Shown piece by piece: positions 8,805 to 18,673 of a stretch of DNA of 64,000 bases. The translations under genes were made by a program, and so were the position numbers. The stretch comes from Sulfitobacter sp. M39. Its GTDB lineage: Bacteria > Pseudomonadota > Alphaproteobacteria > Rhodobacterales > Rhodobacteraceae. Within the stretch, counting starts at the first letter, position 1, and each line of letters opens with the position of its first letter. Under the pieces are notes generated by a model. The model saw nothing but the letters and a program-made list of their open reading frames with translations. It did not search any database and was not told the origin of the DNA. The DNA is taken from contig NZ_WMDZ01000001.1 of NCBI RefSeq assembly GCF_021735935.1, forward strand, positions 2,604,001 to 2,668,000, given 5' to 3'.

Positions 8805-11579
8805 TTAGGCCGATTTCGCGAGGTTGCGCAGCACGTAGTGCAGAACGCCACCGTGTTCGATGTATTCAATCTCGATCGCGGTATCGATCCGGCATTTGAT
8901 CATGATCTCTTTGACCGAGCCATCTGCCATTGTGATCGTGCATGGCACTTCTTGCAGCGGCTTGATGGTGTCCAGACCGCTGATCGAAACGGTTTCCTCG
9001 CCCGTCAGACCCAGGCTCTTGCGGGTGTCTCCATTGGTGAATTCGAACGGGATAACCCCCATGCCAACCAGGTTGGAGCGGTGGATACGTTCAAAGTTCT
9101 CGGCGATGACCGCCTTGACGCCCAGCAACGCCGTGCCTTTGGCCGCCCAGTCACGGGACGAACCCGCGCCGTATTGTTCACCACCGAAGATGACCAGCGG
9201 CGTGCCGTTTTCCTGATGCGCCATAGCCGCGTCAAAGATCGAGGTCTGTTCACCATCGGGGCCTTTGGTATAGCCGCCCTCAACACCGTCCAACATTTCG
9301 TTCTTGATACGGATGTTGGCGAAAGTGCCGCGCATCATGACTTCGTGGTTACCACGACGGCTGCCGTACGAGTTGAATTCACGCACAGGCACCTGACGTT
9401 CCACCAGATACTGACCCGCTGGCGTGGTTTCCTTGAAGGAACCGGCAGGCGAAATGTGGTCGGTTGTGATCATGTCACCCAGAACGGCCAGTACCTTGGC
9501 GTTGTCGATGTTGGTGATCACGCCCGGCTCTGGCGACATGCCCTGGAAGTAGGGCGGGTTCTGCACGTAGGTCGAGGTTGGCGGCCAGTCATAGGTCTTG
9601 GCGTCGGTGGTTTCCACGGACTGCCACTTTTCGTCGCCCTTGAAGACATCGGCATATTTTTCCTGGAAGGCTTCGCGGGTCACGGTCTGCTCGACCAGAT
9701 CAGCGACTTCCTTGGATGTTGGCCAGATGTCTTTCAGATAGACGTCGTTGCCGTCCTTGTCCTGACCCAGCGGGCTGTTGGCCAGATCGACGTTCATGTC
9801 ACCAACCAGCGCATAGGCCACAACCAAGGGAGGCGACGCCAGATAGTTGGCGCGCACGTCAGGCGAAATCCGCCCTTCGAAGTTCCGGTTACCCGACAGG
9901 ATCGACGTCCCGATCAGGTCGTAGTCGTTGATCGCCTTGCTGATCGGTGCCTCGAGCGGGCCGGAGTTACCGATACAGGTGGTGCAGCCATACCCGACGA
10001 GGTTGAAGCCGATGGCGTCCAGATCCTCTTGCAGGTTTGCGGCCTCAAGATAGGCGGACACAACCTGGCTACCGGGGGCGAGCGATGTCTTGACCCAAGG
10101 CTTGCGGGTCAGACCCAAGGCGCGCGCCTTGCGTGCAACCAGACCGGCACCGATCATCACATAGGGGTTGGATGTGTTGGTGCACGATGTGATCGACGCG
10201 ATCACGATGGACCCGTCATGCAGCTGGTAGTTGCCATCTTCGGTCTGGACGTAGCCACGCTTGTGGTTGCCCTCGTCGCCGGGGATGTCGCGTGGTTCGG
10301 GCTGGCCGCCCTCGCCTTCCCAACGGACTTCGGCGTTGGCTGTGGTGTCTTTACCTTCGCGCACGCCTTTGACGTATTCAGCAAATGCGGTGTGTGCCGA
10401 GGTCAGTGCGATGTAGTCTTGTGGACGCTTCGGACCCGAGATCGCAGGTACGATGGTGCCCATGTCGAGCGACAGCGTGTCGGTGTAAACCGGCGCATAA
10501 TCATCGCCGCGCCACATGCCGTTTTCCTTGGCATAGGCTTCGACCAGCGCGATGCGGTCTTCATCACGGCCGGTGGTGCGCATGTAGCGCAGGGTTTCGG
10601 CGTCGATCGGGAAGAAGCCACAGGTCGCACCGTATTCGGGGGCCATGTTGGCGATTGTCGCGCGGTCCGCCAGAGGCAGGCTATCAAGGCCAGCACCGTA
10701 GAATTCAACAAATTTACTAACCACGCCTTTTTCGCGCAGCATCTCGACCACTTTCAGCACCAGATCGGTCCCGGTGGTGCCTTCCATCATGGCACCGGTC
10801 AGCTCAAAGCCGATAACCTCGGGGATCAACATCGAAATCGGCTGACCCAGCATCGCGGCTTCGGCCTCGATCCCGCCAACGCCCCAGCCCAGAACGGCCA
10901 TGCCGTTTACCATTGTGGTGTGGCTGTCGGTCCCGACGAGCGTATCAGGATATGCGACTTCGACGCCGTCTTGGTCCTTGTCGGTCCAGACGGTCTGCGC
11001 CAGATATTCAAGGTTCACCTGGTGGCAGATGCCGGTCCCGGGGGGCACAACGCGGAAGTTGTTAAACGCCTTCTGGCCCCATTTCAGGAAGGTGTAGCGT
11101 TCGATGTTGCGCTCGTATTCGCGGTCAACGTTCATCTGGAACGCACGCGGGTTGCCGAATTCGTCGATCATGACCGAGTGGTCGATGACAAGATCAACAG
11201 GGTTCAGCGGATTAATCTTGTCGGCATCGCCCCCCAAGGCAACCAGCCCGTCGCGCATCGCCGCAAGGTCGACAACCGCGGGAACGCCGGTGAAATCCTG
11301 CATCAACACGCGTGCGGGACGGTAAGCGATCTCGCGCGGGTTCTGGCCGCCCTTTGCACCCCATTCGGCGAAGGCCTTGATGTCATCGACGGTGACAGTT
11401 TTGCCATCTTCGAAACGCAGCATGTTCTCCAGCACCACCTTAAGCGCGGCTGGCAAGTTGGAGAAATCACCCAGACCGGCTTCCTGCGCTGCAGGAATCG
11501 AATAATAAGCGATGGATTGGCTGCCCGAAGATAGAGTTTTGCGGGTTTTGGCGGTGTCCTGGCCAACGAAGATGGTCAT
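8805..11579 (-). CDS. acnA: Aconitate hydratase A
   Basis: A 924-residue cytoplasmic [4Fe-4S] enzyme of the TCA cycle, interconverting citrate and isocitrate. Cluster cysteines are seen in SITSCTNTSNP (about residue 465) and YGCTTCIGNSG (about 531). Other family signatures are LVGTDSHTTMVNGMAVLGWGVGGIEAEA, TDHISPAGSF and YGAGSSRDWAAKG. Length and order match the AcnA/IRP1 type rather than AcnB. The start has AAAGGGAG upstream. The gene is monocistronic, with a terminator after it and 230 nt of AT-richer sequence before it that could hold the promoter. Confidence 0.96.
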   Translation of the reverse strand: MTIFVGQDTAKTRKTLSSGSQSIAYYSIPAAQEAGLGDFSNLPAALKVVLENMLRFEDGKTVTVDDIKAFAEWGAKGGQNPREIAYRPARVLMQDFTGVPAVVDLAAMRDGLVALGGDADKINPLNPVDLVIDHSVMIDEFGNPRAFQMNVDREYERNIERYTFLKWGQKAFNNFRVVPPGTGICHQVNLEYLAQTVWTDKDQDGVEVAYPDTLVGTDSHTTMVNGMAVLGWGVGGIEAEAAMLGQPISMLIPEVIGFELTGAMMEGTTGTDLVLKVVEMLREKGVVSKFVEFYGAGLDSLPLADRATIANMAPEYGATCGFFPIDAETLRYMRTTGRDEDRIALVEAYAKENGMWRGDDYAPVYTDTLSLDMGTIVPAISGPKRPQDYIALTSAHTAFAEYVKGVREGKDTTANAEVRWEGEGGQPEPRDIPGDEGNHKRGYVQTEDGNYQLHDGSIVIASITSCTNTSNPYVMIGAGLVARKARALGLTRKPWVKTSLAPGSQVVSAYLEAANLQEDLDAIGFNLVGYGCTTCIGNSGPLEAPISKAINDYDLIGTSILSGNRNFEGRISPDVRANYLASPPLVVAYALVGDMNVDLANSPLGQDKDGNDVYLKDIWPTSKEVADLVEQTVTREAFQEKYADVFKGDEKWQSVETTDAKTYDWPPTSTYVQNPPYFQGMSPEPGVITNIDNAKVLAVLGDMITTDHISPAGSFKETTPAGQYLVERQVPVREFNSYGSRRGNHEVMMRGTFANIRIKNEMLDGVEGGYTKGPDGEQTSIFDAAMAHQENGTPLVIFGGEQYGAGSSRDWAAKGTALLGVKAVIAENFERIHRSNLVGMGVIPFEFTNGDTRKSLGLTGEETVSISGLDTIKPLQEVPCTITMADGSVKEIMIKCRIDTAIEIEYIEHGGVLHYVLRNLAKSA

Positions 11580-11813
11580 GGATGGCTCCCTTTATGGGTT
11601 AAAAAAGGTCGGTGACTTGGGGCCTAAATGCCTTATTGCGCGGGTCGTTTCAACTGCAAACACGCGCTTCTGGCGCTTTTGTATACCGTTGTGTACTGGA
11701 TTGAGGCATTTCATACGCAATCCCGTGACGTTACAGCGCCTCAACAAAGGTTGAGTGGTAATTACAACGGGTGCAGTCTACGAATTGAGCATCCAAACCG
11801 AAAGTACCCTGCG

Positions 11814-12512
11814 ATGCCCCGCCTGTTTACGTCCCTGATCGCCGCTGGCCTGCTGTCCATAGCGCCCGCCTTTGCTCAGGATCGCCCCGTTGTCGTCGAA
11901 CTCTATACCTCGCAAGGGTGCTCATCCTGCCCTCCGGCTGACGAGATGTTTGCCGAGCTGTCCAAACGGGACGACGTGATCGCGCTGGCGCTCCATGTGG
12001 ATTATTGGGACTATATCGGCTGGCAAGACCCCTTTGGTGCGCCTGCGCACGCCAAACGACAGCGCGCCTATGCGCTGACCGGCGGGCGGACGTCGATTTA
12101 CACGCCCGAGATGATCGTCAACGGCCAGTCCGATGTGGTAGGTGCCAAACCCATGAAGTTGATGGAGGCGATCAACAAGCACAAAGAAGACGCCCCGCAG
12201 GTCGACCTATCTATCGCACGCGACGGGGAAACCCTGCGCATTAACGCGCATACCGTATCGGGTGCCGCCGGACCGTTTGACGTTCATCTGCTGCGCTATC
12301 ACCCGATGGCGGTCACGCAGGTCAAACGCGGCGAAAACGCGGGCCACACATTCGAGAATTATAACATCGTCGAAGGCTGGCAGACGGTTGACCAGTGGGA
12401 CGGGCAAACGCCGCTATCACTCTCTGCCGCCATCACCGGCGATATGCCGGTGGTTGTGCTGGTGCAGCGCAGCAACGCGGGGCCGATCGTGGCAGCGGCG
12501 CGGATCAAGTAG
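11814..12512 (+). CDS. DUF1223 family secreted thioredoxin-fold protein
   Basis: A 232-residue exported protein. Residues 1-21 form a signal peptide (PRLFTSLIAAGLLSIAPAFA). The mature N-terminus has VVVELYTSQGCSSCPPADEMF with CxxC cysteines at about residues 36 and 39, a glutaredoxin/thioredoxin-like arrangement, and HVDYWDYIGWQDPF, TSIYTPEMIVNGQ, which are hallmarks of DUF1223. The periplasmic CxxC suggests a redox role, but the family has no established function. The start at 11814 is chosen for the signal peptide; the frame is open about 60 codons further upstream without coding character. Confidence 0.85.
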   Translation: MPRLFTSLIAAGLLSIAPAFAQDRPVVVELYTSQGCSSCPPADEMFAELSKRDDVIALALHVDYWDYIGWQDPFGAPAHAKRQRAYALTGGRTSIYTPEMIVNGQSDVVGAKPMKLMEAINKHKEDAPQVDLSIARDGETLRINAHTVSGAAGPFDVHLLRYHPMAVTQVKRGENAGHTFENYNIVEGWQTVDQWDGQTPLSLSAAITGDMPVVVLVQRSNAGPIVAAARIK

Positions 12513-12540
12513 TCGTTCAAAATACCTAGATGTTTAGGCA

Positions 12541-13449
12541 TTAATTGTCGTGGATGCGCCAGCGACGATGGACCCAGAACCATTGCTCGGGATCCGCTTT
12601 GACCCGGGCGGTAAGACTGTCATTCAAAGCCTGCGTCATCGTGACAGCATCACTGTGTGGCACAGGGGCCTCCAGCACCGTTTCGAATGAGACCCCATCA
12701 GCCTGTCGTATGCCGTAGAACGGGATCAACAGCGCATTATAGCGCAGCGCCAGCTCGGCGGCAGAAAGCGCTGTATTGGCAGGTTGCCCCAAGAAATCGA
12801 GCGCCGGCGCGCCAAAGACGTGTTGATCAAACAGCAGTACCAGCTGCCCGCCCTCTTTTAGATGCCGTACGAAACCCGCCGTGCCGCGCCGGCCTTGCGG
12901 GAAGACGGGGCCGCCGAAAGCCTCCATTGTTTGGACGTAATGCGCGTTGAAATAAGGGTTCTTCATGTTGCGGTAGAGCCCGCCAATGTCATACCCCCGC
13001 GCCACAAGACAGGCGCGCATCGCTTCGTAGTTGCCATAGTGGCCCGTCACCAGAATGACCGGCTTGCCTTGCTGCGCCGCCTCTTCCAGCGCCACTACAC
13101 CTGCGCCGGTCGGCGTATTCTTTGCCATACGCTTGGGGAAATCGCGCGCCGAATAGTTTTCGATAAAGCTGCGCCCCACGTTATTTAGGCACTTTGAAGC
13201 AATTTCTGCGCGCCGTTCTCGCGGCATCTGCGGCCAGATCATCGCGAGATTATCAAGCGCCCGCGCCCGATATCCCGCTACCGGCCCGATCACATACTGA
13301 ACAACCCAGCCGACGAAAGCTATGCGCGCTTTATACGGCAGCACCAAAGCCAGCCGAATAAGCCCGACAATAAAGGCATTGGTCAGGTAGTGCCCTGCAC
13401 GTCGGCTAAATCGAACTTTCTTGGGATATTTCGGACTGGCCATGCGCAT
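12541..13449 (-). CDS. Late lipid A acyltransferase (LpxL/HtrB family)
   Basis: A 302-residue inner-membrane acyltransferase that adds a secondary acyl chain to the lipid A precursor. A hydrophobic segment lies near residues 22-45; the catalytic HX4E motif is in VTGHYGNYEAMR; other family patterns are FPQGRRGTAGFVRHLKEGGQLVLLFDQHV and the C-terminal DPEQWFWVHRRWR. LpxL-type and LpxM-type cannot be told apart here. An ATG two codons inside (13443) has better spacing from AGGCAG and may be the true start. The following genes on this strand are unrelated. Confidence 0.88.
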   Translation of the reverse strand: MRMASPKYPKKVRFSRRAGHYLTNAFIVGLIRLALVLPYKARIAFVGWVVQYVIGPVAGYRARALDNLAMIWPQMPRERRAEIASKCLNNVGRSFIENYSARDFPKRMAKNTPTGAGVVALEEAAQQGKPVILVTGHYGNYEAMRACLVARGYDIGGLYRNMKNPYFNAHYVQTMEAFGGPVFPQGRRGTAGFVRHLKEGGQLVLLFDQHVFGAPALDFLGQPANTALSAAELALRYNALLIPFYGIRQADGVSFETVLEAPVPHSDAVTMTQALNDSLTARVKADPEQWFWVHRRWRIHDN

Positions 13450-13461
13450 CTGCCTGCAAGG

Positions 13462-13481
13462 AAAAGCGCCCCTAAGGGGCG
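13462..13481 (-). terminator. Terminator downstream of the TPR gene
   Basis: Hairpin CGCCCCT-A-AGGGGCG, followed by CTTTTCC on the minus strand. It lies 90 nt beyond the stop of the minus-strand TPR gene and just before the acyltransferase start. Confidence 0.65.
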
Positions 13482-13569
13482 GGGCCTGCCGTTCATACCG
13501 CGCAGGGCCCCGCGCAACAAGCGTGTTTCACCCCGCAAGCAATGCGCCTCCGGATGTAACAGCGGCTGG

Positions 13570-14094
13570 TTAATAGCTAAATGTCTGACCGGTTGCGATC
13601 GCTGTCCGCAAGGAGGTTTCGGCCCATGTCCCTGCCCCGCCATGCGCGCGGATTGCGCGAAGTTCGGCCAATGCTTCGGGGATATCGCCCTGCTCTACCA
13701 AAGCTTGCCCGCGATAGGACCGCGCGAGAACATTCGCAGGGTTGGTTGCCAGCGCCCGTGCATAGAATGCCATTCCGCCAGCTTGGTCGCCCATCTTGCG
13801 CGTCGTGAACCCCATGTAGGTCAAGCGACGATCGTCGTGCTCAGGCATAGCGGCAAGTACGATCTGCGCATCCGAATATGCCCCTGCATAGGCCAATTCA
13901 CGAACAGTTTGATAAAGGTCATCCGGCGTCAGCCGGCTATCCTTTGCATCGATACAGGTCTTTGACTTCTTGTCATACACCTGCCCGCCTTCGCATTTCA
14001 CAACGGGCTTCGGTGGAGACGTATCATTGGAGCCAGCGGCAAAGGCCGCGAAAGGAATAGCCAATGACAGGACGGACGCAAACACAACACGCAT
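13570..14094 (-). CDS. Secreted TPR-like hypothetical protein
   Basis: A 174-residue protein with a signal peptide (RVVFASVLSLAIPFAAFAA). The mature part begins with a proline-rich stretch and one CEGGQVYDKKSKTCID loop whose two cysteines could pair, then two or three TPR-like helical hairpins (ELAYAGAYSDAQIVLAAMPEHDDRRLTYMGFTTRKMGDQAGGMAFYARALATNPANVLARSYRGQALVEQGDIPEALAEL, given here as the repeat region of residues 70-155). The start is chosen for AGGAG 9 nt upstream. TPR proteins bind other proteins; the partner is unknown. Confidence 0.75.
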   Translation of the reverse strand: MRVVFASVLSLAIPFAAFAAGSNDTSPPKPVVKCEGGQVYDKKSKTCIDAKDSRLTPDDLYQTVRELAYAGAYSDAQIVLAAMPEHDDRRLTYMGFTTRKMGDQAGGMAFYARALATNPANVLARSYRGQALVEQGDIPEALAELRAIRAHGGAGTWAETSLRTAIATGQTFSY

Positions 14095-14221
14095 ACTCAA
14101 ACACTCCTGAACTAAATACACGGCTGATGTTAGACGATCCGCGCCATAGGTAAAGCATTAGGTTCAAGCTTAGCGTCACGATGTGGCGCGAGATAGGGCA
14201 GTAATACACAGTTTTTGAATT

Positions 14222-14256
14222 AAAAAGGCTGCACCGCCGTCAAGCGATGCAGCCTT
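14222..14256 (-). terminator. Rho-independent terminator of purB
   Basis: Stem AAGGCTGCA / TGCAGCCTT around a 14-nt loop; on the minus strand it is followed by a T-run. It begins 18 nt after the purB stop codon. Confidence 0.85.
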
Positions 14257-14273
14257 GAATGCCTGCGCGTGTA

Positions 14274-15578
14274 TCAGTCCTTGAAGACGCGCTTAAAGAT
14301 CGTATCAACGTGCTTGGTATGGTAGCCCAGATCGAATTTTTCTTCGATCTCTTCTGCACTTAGTGCGGCCAGAACTTCTTCGTCAGCGAGCAGCTCGGTC
14401 TTGAAATCCTTGCCGTCTTCCCAGACCTTCATGGCGTTGCGCTGAACCAGCTTGTAGCTGTCTTCGCGGCTCACGCCGGCCTGCGTAAGCGCGAGCAAGA
14501 CACGTTGCGACATCACAAGACCGCTAAACTTGTTCATATTTGCCAGCATGTTGTCTGGATAAATCAGCATATTGTCGATGACGCCGGTCAAACGGTGCAG
14601 CGCAAAGTCAAGAGTGATGGTGGTATCGGGCCCGATCGTACGCTCCACGCTGGAGTGGGAGATATCGCGTTCATGCCACATGGTGACGTTTTCCATCGCG
14701 GGAATCACAGCCATCCGAATTGTACGCGCCAAGCCGGTCAGGTTCTCGGTCAGCACAGGGTTTTTCTTGTGTGGCATCGCCGAAGACCCCTTCTGACCCG
14801 CCGAGAAAAACTCAGCCCCTTCCAAGACTTCGGTCCGTTGCATGTGCCGCACTTCGGTCGCAACGTTCTCGATAGAGCTGGCGATCACACCAAGGGCCGC
14901 GAAGAAGGCCGCGTGACGGTCACGGGGGATGATCTGCGTGCTCACAGGTTCGGGCGACAGGCCCAGCTTTTCGCAGACATGTTCCTCAACCCGCGGATCG
15001 ATGTTCGCAAATGTCCCCACGGCGCCGGAAATCGCACCAGTCGCAATCTCGGAGCGCGCTGTTTTCAGCCGCGTCAGGTTGCGGTCCATTTCCGCGTAAA
15101 AGCGCGCGAAGGTAAGGCCCATCGTCGTGGGTTCAGCGTGAATTCCGTGGCTGCGCCCGACGCGCACGGTATTTTTATGTTCCATGGCACGACGCTTTAG
15201 CGCCGCGAGCAGCAAGCCCATGTCATCAATCAGAATATCAGCTGCACGGGTTAATTGCACGTTAAAGCAGGTATCCAAAACGTCAGAAGAGGTCATCCCC
15301 TGGTGCACGAACCGCGCCTCGTCGCTCCCCACGTGCTCTGCCAGATGTGTCAAAAACGCGATAACGTCATGTTTTGTAACGGCTTCAATCTCGTCGATCC
15401 GCGCGACGTCGAATTCGACGTCCTTGGCTTTCCAAACCGCTTCCGCATTTTCACGCGGGATCACCCCAAGGTCAGCCATGGCATCACAGGCATGCGCCTC
15501 GATCTCGTACCAGATGCGGAACTTGGTTTCGGGGGACCAGATCGCAACCATCTCGGGGCGGGAATAACGGGGAATCAT
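14274..15578 (-). CDS. purB: Adenylosuccinate lyase
   Basis: A 434-residue enzyme of purine synthesis that releases fumarate from SAICAR and from adenylosuccinate. The fumarase/aspartase superfamily signature is SSAMPHKKNPVLTEN; other conserved parts are HQGMTSSDVLDTCFNVQL, GRSHGIHAEPTTMG and SGAVGTFANIDP. The catalytic serine is in the first of these. The start MIPRYSRPEM matches the family N-terminus; the frame is open 23 codons upstream but those do not match. It is flanked by its own terminator. Confidence 0.95.
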   Translation of the reverse strand: MIPRYSRPEMVAIWSPETKFRIWYEIEAHACDAMADLGVIPRENAEAVWKAKDVEFDVARIDEIEAVTKHDVIAFLTHLAEHVGSDEARFVHQGMTSSDVLDTCFNVQLTRAADILIDDMGLLLAALKRRAMEHKNTVRVGRSHGIHAEPTTMGLTFARFYAEMDRNLTRLKTARSEIATGAISGAVGTFANIDPRVEEHVCEKLGLSPEPVSTQIIPRDRHAAFFAALGVIASSIENVATEVRHMQRTEVLEGAEFFSAGQKGSSAMPHKKNPVLTENLTGLARTIRMAVIPAMENVTMWHERDISHSSVERTIGPDTTITLDFALHRLTGVIDNMLIYPDNMLANMNKFSGLVMSQRVLLALTQAGVSREDSYKLVQRNAMKVWEDGKDFKTELLADEEVLAALSAEEIEEKFDLGYHTKHVDTIFKRVFKD

Positions 15579-15832
15579 GTGGTGATACCTTTGTTTTGGG
15601 GTGTTTTGATGTACGCGCGGGATAGACCGCGGGGGGGTAAAGAACAAGTCTGAACCCTTGTGCCACCAAGGCAGGGACGCATGCTGCGTCGCCCATAGGC
15701 GCCTCCGGCGTGAGTTTTTGGGGCAAAATGAAGTAGAGGCGGGTTTGTCCCATTCGGGGCTGGCGGTTTACCTTCGGACAAGCAAAGGTGTCGCAAATTG
15801 AATACATTACGCCATTAGGGAATCGCTAAGAA

Positions 15833-16981
15833 ATGTCTGATACGTCTCGTTTAAGCCCCGCTACGATTGCTGCCCAAGCAGCGGGAGCGGTTGATGCGCA
15901 AACCGGCGGGGTGGTCCCGGCGTTGCCTATGGCGACGACATATCTGCGGGATGAAGCATACCAACCGCTGCGTGCGGACAACATATATCTGCGCGATCAG
16001 AGCGATATTGTACGCGTCGCAGAAAAAGTGCTCTCTCAACTGGAGGGGGCGAAAGAATCGCTGCTGTTCCCGTCGGGCATGGCAGCGCTTGCCGCTGTCT
16101 TCCGTACCCTCCCAAATGGCGGGCGCGTGCTGGTGCAAAGCCAGATTTACTGGGGCACAACCAAGTGGATTCGGGATTTCTGCACCCGGCGTGACATTGA
16201 CCTGCGAGAGGTCGAAGCCTCTGATGTGGCGGCGTTTGCCGACGCCTGCGAGAGCTTTAGACCAACTTTGGCGCTCATCGAAACGCCATCAAACCCGTGG
16301 CTTCGCGTGGTCGATATCCAAGCTGCGGCTGATGCGGTGCATAGCGCGGGTGGGTTGCTCGTGGTGGATAGCACGGCCGCGACGCCGATTCTGCAACAGC
16401 CGCTCAAACACGGTGCCGACGTTGTGATGCATTCTGCCACAAAGGGTATTAATGGCCACTCGGATGTATTGGCCGGTGTTTTGGCGACCAATGACGTCAC
16501 GGGTCGCATGTGGGAAGATATCAAAGCGGACCGACATGATGCAGGCGCGGTTATCGGCCCGTTTGAAGCATGGTTGCTGGTCCGAGGGATGCGCACCCTG
16601 CCCCTGCGCGCCAAGCAAATGTCGCGCAACGCCATGGAATTAGCAGAATTTTTGCAAAATCATCCGAAAATTGAAGAGGTTCTCTATCCGGGCCTTGCTG
16701 CACATGCGGGTCATGGATTGGCGACGCAGCAAATGTCGGGAGGATTTGGGTCGCTTTTGTCGTGCATTGTAAAGGGGGGCGGCGCAGCGGCGTTGGCGGT
16801 TGTCGGCAAGCTGGAAGTATTCCATCGCGCAACATCTTTGGGCGGGGTCGAAAGCCTTGTCGAGCATCGCCACACGATCGAACCCCACACCGGGATTCCC
16901 GAAGGGTTGCTGCGTTTATCGGTGGGGATTGAAGATATCGAAGATCTAAAACGCGACTTATGCCAAGCGCTTGATGCATAA
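15833..16981 (+). CDS. Cys/Met-metabolism PLP enzyme, cystathionine beta-lyase-like
   Basis: A 382-residue PLP-dependent enzyme of the trans-sulfuration family (cystathionine beta- or gamma-lyase, or cystathionine gamma-synthase). The PLP lysine is K204 in HSATKGINGHSD; other family segments are YLRDQSDIVRVAEKVLSQLEGA, LLFPSGMAA and LIETPSNPWLRVVDI, with VVDSTAATPI as the cofactor-aspartate strand. SLGGVESLVEHRHTIEP is the usual C-terminal substrate motif. The precise substrate is not decided by these motifs; cystathionine beta-lyase (methionine synthesis) is the best guess. A second family member, metY, lies at 37881. Confidence 0.85.
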   Translation: MSDTSRLSPATIAAQAAGAVDAQTGGVVPALPMATTYLRDEAYQPLRADNIYLRDQSDIVRVAEKVLSQLEGAKESLLFPSGMAALAAVFRTLPNGGRVLVQSQIYWGTTKWIRDFCTRRDIDLREVEASDVAAFADACESFRPTLALIETPSNPWLRVVDIQAAADAVHSAGGLLVVDSTAATPILQQPLKHGADVVMHSATKGINGHSDVLAGVLATNDVTGRMWEDIKADRHDAGAVIGPFEAWLLVRGMRTLPLRAKQMSRNAMELAEFLQNHPKIEEVLYPGLAAHAGHGLATQQMSGGFGSLLSCIVKGGGAAALAVVGKLEVFHRATSLGGVESLVEHRHTIEPHTGIPEGLLRLSVGIEDIEDLKRDLCQALDA

Positions 16982-16990
16982 AGATACTTC

Positions 16991-17006
16991 GGGGCGTTCG
17001 CGCCCC
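16991..17006. terminator. GC-rich hairpin after the PLP gene
   Basis: Perfect hairpin GGGGCG-TTCG-CGCCCC with a stable UUCG tetraloop, 10 nt beyond the stop codon of the PLP enzyme. No long T-run follows, so termination is plausible but not certain. Confidence 0.45.
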
Positions 17007-17048
17007 GGGACCCCTGTCTTTCGAAGATGATTTGAAGGATACAACCAG

Positions 17049-17134
17049 TGGTGCGGTCGGAGAGACTCGAACTCTCACGGGTGTTACCCCACAGCGACCT
17101 CAACGCTGCGCGTCTACCATTCCGCCACGACCGC
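17049..17134 (-). tRNA. tRNA-Leu (anticodon GAG)
   Basis: An 86-nt class II tRNA with CCA encoded. Acceptor GCGGTCG / CGACCGC, discriminator A; anticodon stem CAGCG/CGCTG with loop TTGAGGT, giving anticodon GAG; long variable arm; T-arm GAGAGTTCGAGTCTCTC. Confidence 0.96.
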
Positions 17135-17308
17135 ACGCCATGGTTGGTGAGGGTCGTTTAGACAAACTCTTTCACAAAGTGAAGAGCAAAATTGCGCCAG
17201 ATTAAGTCGTTGTTCAGATTCGTGTGATTTATCATTCAATCGGGCGGGGTGGCTTGAAAAACAGCGCGAAGACGTAAACTTAAAGGAGGATATGAATCGA
17301 GGAACAAT

Positions 17309-17980
17309 ATGACCCAAGCGCCCACAGCTCCCCCTGCCCTGCAGATCGACATCGTTTCTGACGTGATGTGCCCTTGGTGTATTGTCGGGTACCGCCAGCT
17401 AGAGCAGGCGCTAGCCGCCTTGAACATCGGCGCGTTCATCCGCTGGCACCCCTTCGAGCTTAACCCACAAATGGGCCCTGAAGGTCAGAACCTGACCGAA
17501 CATATTGCCGAAAAATATGGTGCATCGCCTGAGCAATCCGCGCAAAACCGTGCGCATCTTGTTCAGCTTGGCACCGAACTTGGATTCGACTTCAATTTCG
17601 ACGCCGATAGCCGCATCGTCAACAGCTTTGCCGCGCACCAACTGCTGGATTGGGCTCAAGATCAAAACCTGCAGCACCCCCTTAAACTTGCTTTATTTGA
17701 AGCACATTTTACGAAAGGACTGGATGTTTCAGACCGTGAAGTTCTTGTTGATGTCGCAGCAGACGTTGGATTGGATCGTAGTTCTGCGCAGGACGTTCTC
17801 GACAGCGGCAGCCACGTAGAACGGGTTCGCGAACGCCAATCGGTTTGGACATCGCAAGGAATTTCTGGCGTGCCTTCAATTATCTTCGCGGGAAAATACC
17901 TTGTGACTGGTGCGCAGGGTGTCGATAATTATGTGCAAATTCTCCAAAAAGTAATTCAAGAGGTAAGCGCCGCGGAATGA
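17309..17980 (+). CDS. DsbA-family oxidoreductase (FrnE-like)
   Basis: A 223-residue thioredoxin-fold protein of the FrnE/2-hydroxychromene isomerase-like DsbA group. The active site is CPWC (C21, C24) in DIVSDVMCPWCIVGYRQLE, followed by a helical insert and the cis-proline loop GISGVPSIIFAGKYLVTGAQ. There is no signal peptide, so it is cytoplasmic and more likely a reductase/isomerase than a disulfide former. AGGAGG precedes the start. lipB follows 36 nt later on the same strand, possibly co-transcribed. Confidence 0.9.
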   Translation: MTQAPTAPPALQIDIVSDVMCPWCIVGYRQLEQALAALNIGAFIRWHPFELNPQMGPEGQNLTEHIAEKYGASPEQSAQNRAHLVQLGTELGFDFNFDADSRIVNSFAAHQLLDWAQDQNLQHPLKLALFEAHFTKGLDVSDREVLVDVAADVGLDRSSAQDVLDSGSHVERVRERQSVWTSQGISGVPSIIFAGKYLVTGAQGVDNYVQILQKVIQEVSAAE

Positions 17981-18016
17981 CTGTCTCGTTTACCTCGGCT
18001 CAACGGTGCGCAGAGA

Positions 18017-18673
18017 ATGGTTGAATGGATCACGTCCAAGGGGCTTGTCGATTACCGGGAAGCCGAAGCATGGATGGAGGAACGCGCGTCCCTTATCGCC
18101 GCGGGGAATGCCGATGAATGCGTCTGGCTTGTAGAGCATGCTCCGCTATATTCTGCCGGCACCTCAGCAAAATCAGAAGATTTGACCGACCCCACGCGTT
18201 TTCCAGTATATGAAACGCACCGCGGCGGGCAGTACACATACCATGGGCCGGGGCAGCGGGTTGTTTATGTGATGCTGGACGTCGGTAAACGCGGCCGGGA
18301 CGTCAGACGTTTTGTTCAAGACCTTGAACATTGGGTGATCGCGACCCTTGCAAGCTTTACCATCAAAGGCGAGATCAAGGAGGGGCGCGTCGGCGTCTGG
18401 GTGGAACGTCCCGAGAAACCGCTCGCGACGCAGGGCGGCATTCGCGAAGATAAAATTGCGGCGATCGGTATCCGGCTTCGAAAATGGGTCAGCTTTCACG
18501 GAATCAGCATTAATGTTGATCCAAATCTTGAGCATTTTTCCGGAATCGTCCCCTGTGGGATCCAAGAACATGGCGTTACGTCTTTAGTAGACCTTGGCCT
18601 GCCAGTTACGATGGAAGACGTTGATATCGCCCTGAAAGCGCAGTTCGACACGGTTTTCCCTCCGCTGTCTTAA
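18017..18673 (+). CDS. lipB: Lipoyl(octanoyl) transferase
   Basis: A 218-residue enzyme that moves octanoate from acyl-carrier protein to the lipoyl domains of 2-oxoacid dehydrogenases. Family motifs are [20 protein letters not shown] (residues 72-91), the KIAAIGIR stretch with the catalytic lysine, [12 protein letters not shown], and the catalytic cysteine in FSGIVPCGI (about residue 179). The length is normal. The gene probably follows the DsbA-family gene in one transcript; no lipA is nearby. Confidence 0.95.
   Translation: MVEWITSKGLVDYREAEAWMEERASLIAAGNADECVWLVEHAPLYSAGTSAKSEDLTDPTRFPVYETHRGGQYTYHGPGQRVVYVMLDVGKRGRDVRRFVQDLEHWVIATLASFTIKGEIKEGRVGVWVERPEKPLATQGGIREDKIAAIGIRLRKWVSFHGISINVDPNLEHFSGIVPCGIQEHGVTSLVDLGLPVTMEDVDIALKAQFDTVFPPLS

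Noticed and set aside
8838..11534. A 898-codon open frame on the plus strand opposite acnA
   Set aside because: It is the antisense shadow of acnA in GC-rich codon usage; its product has no recognisable domains.
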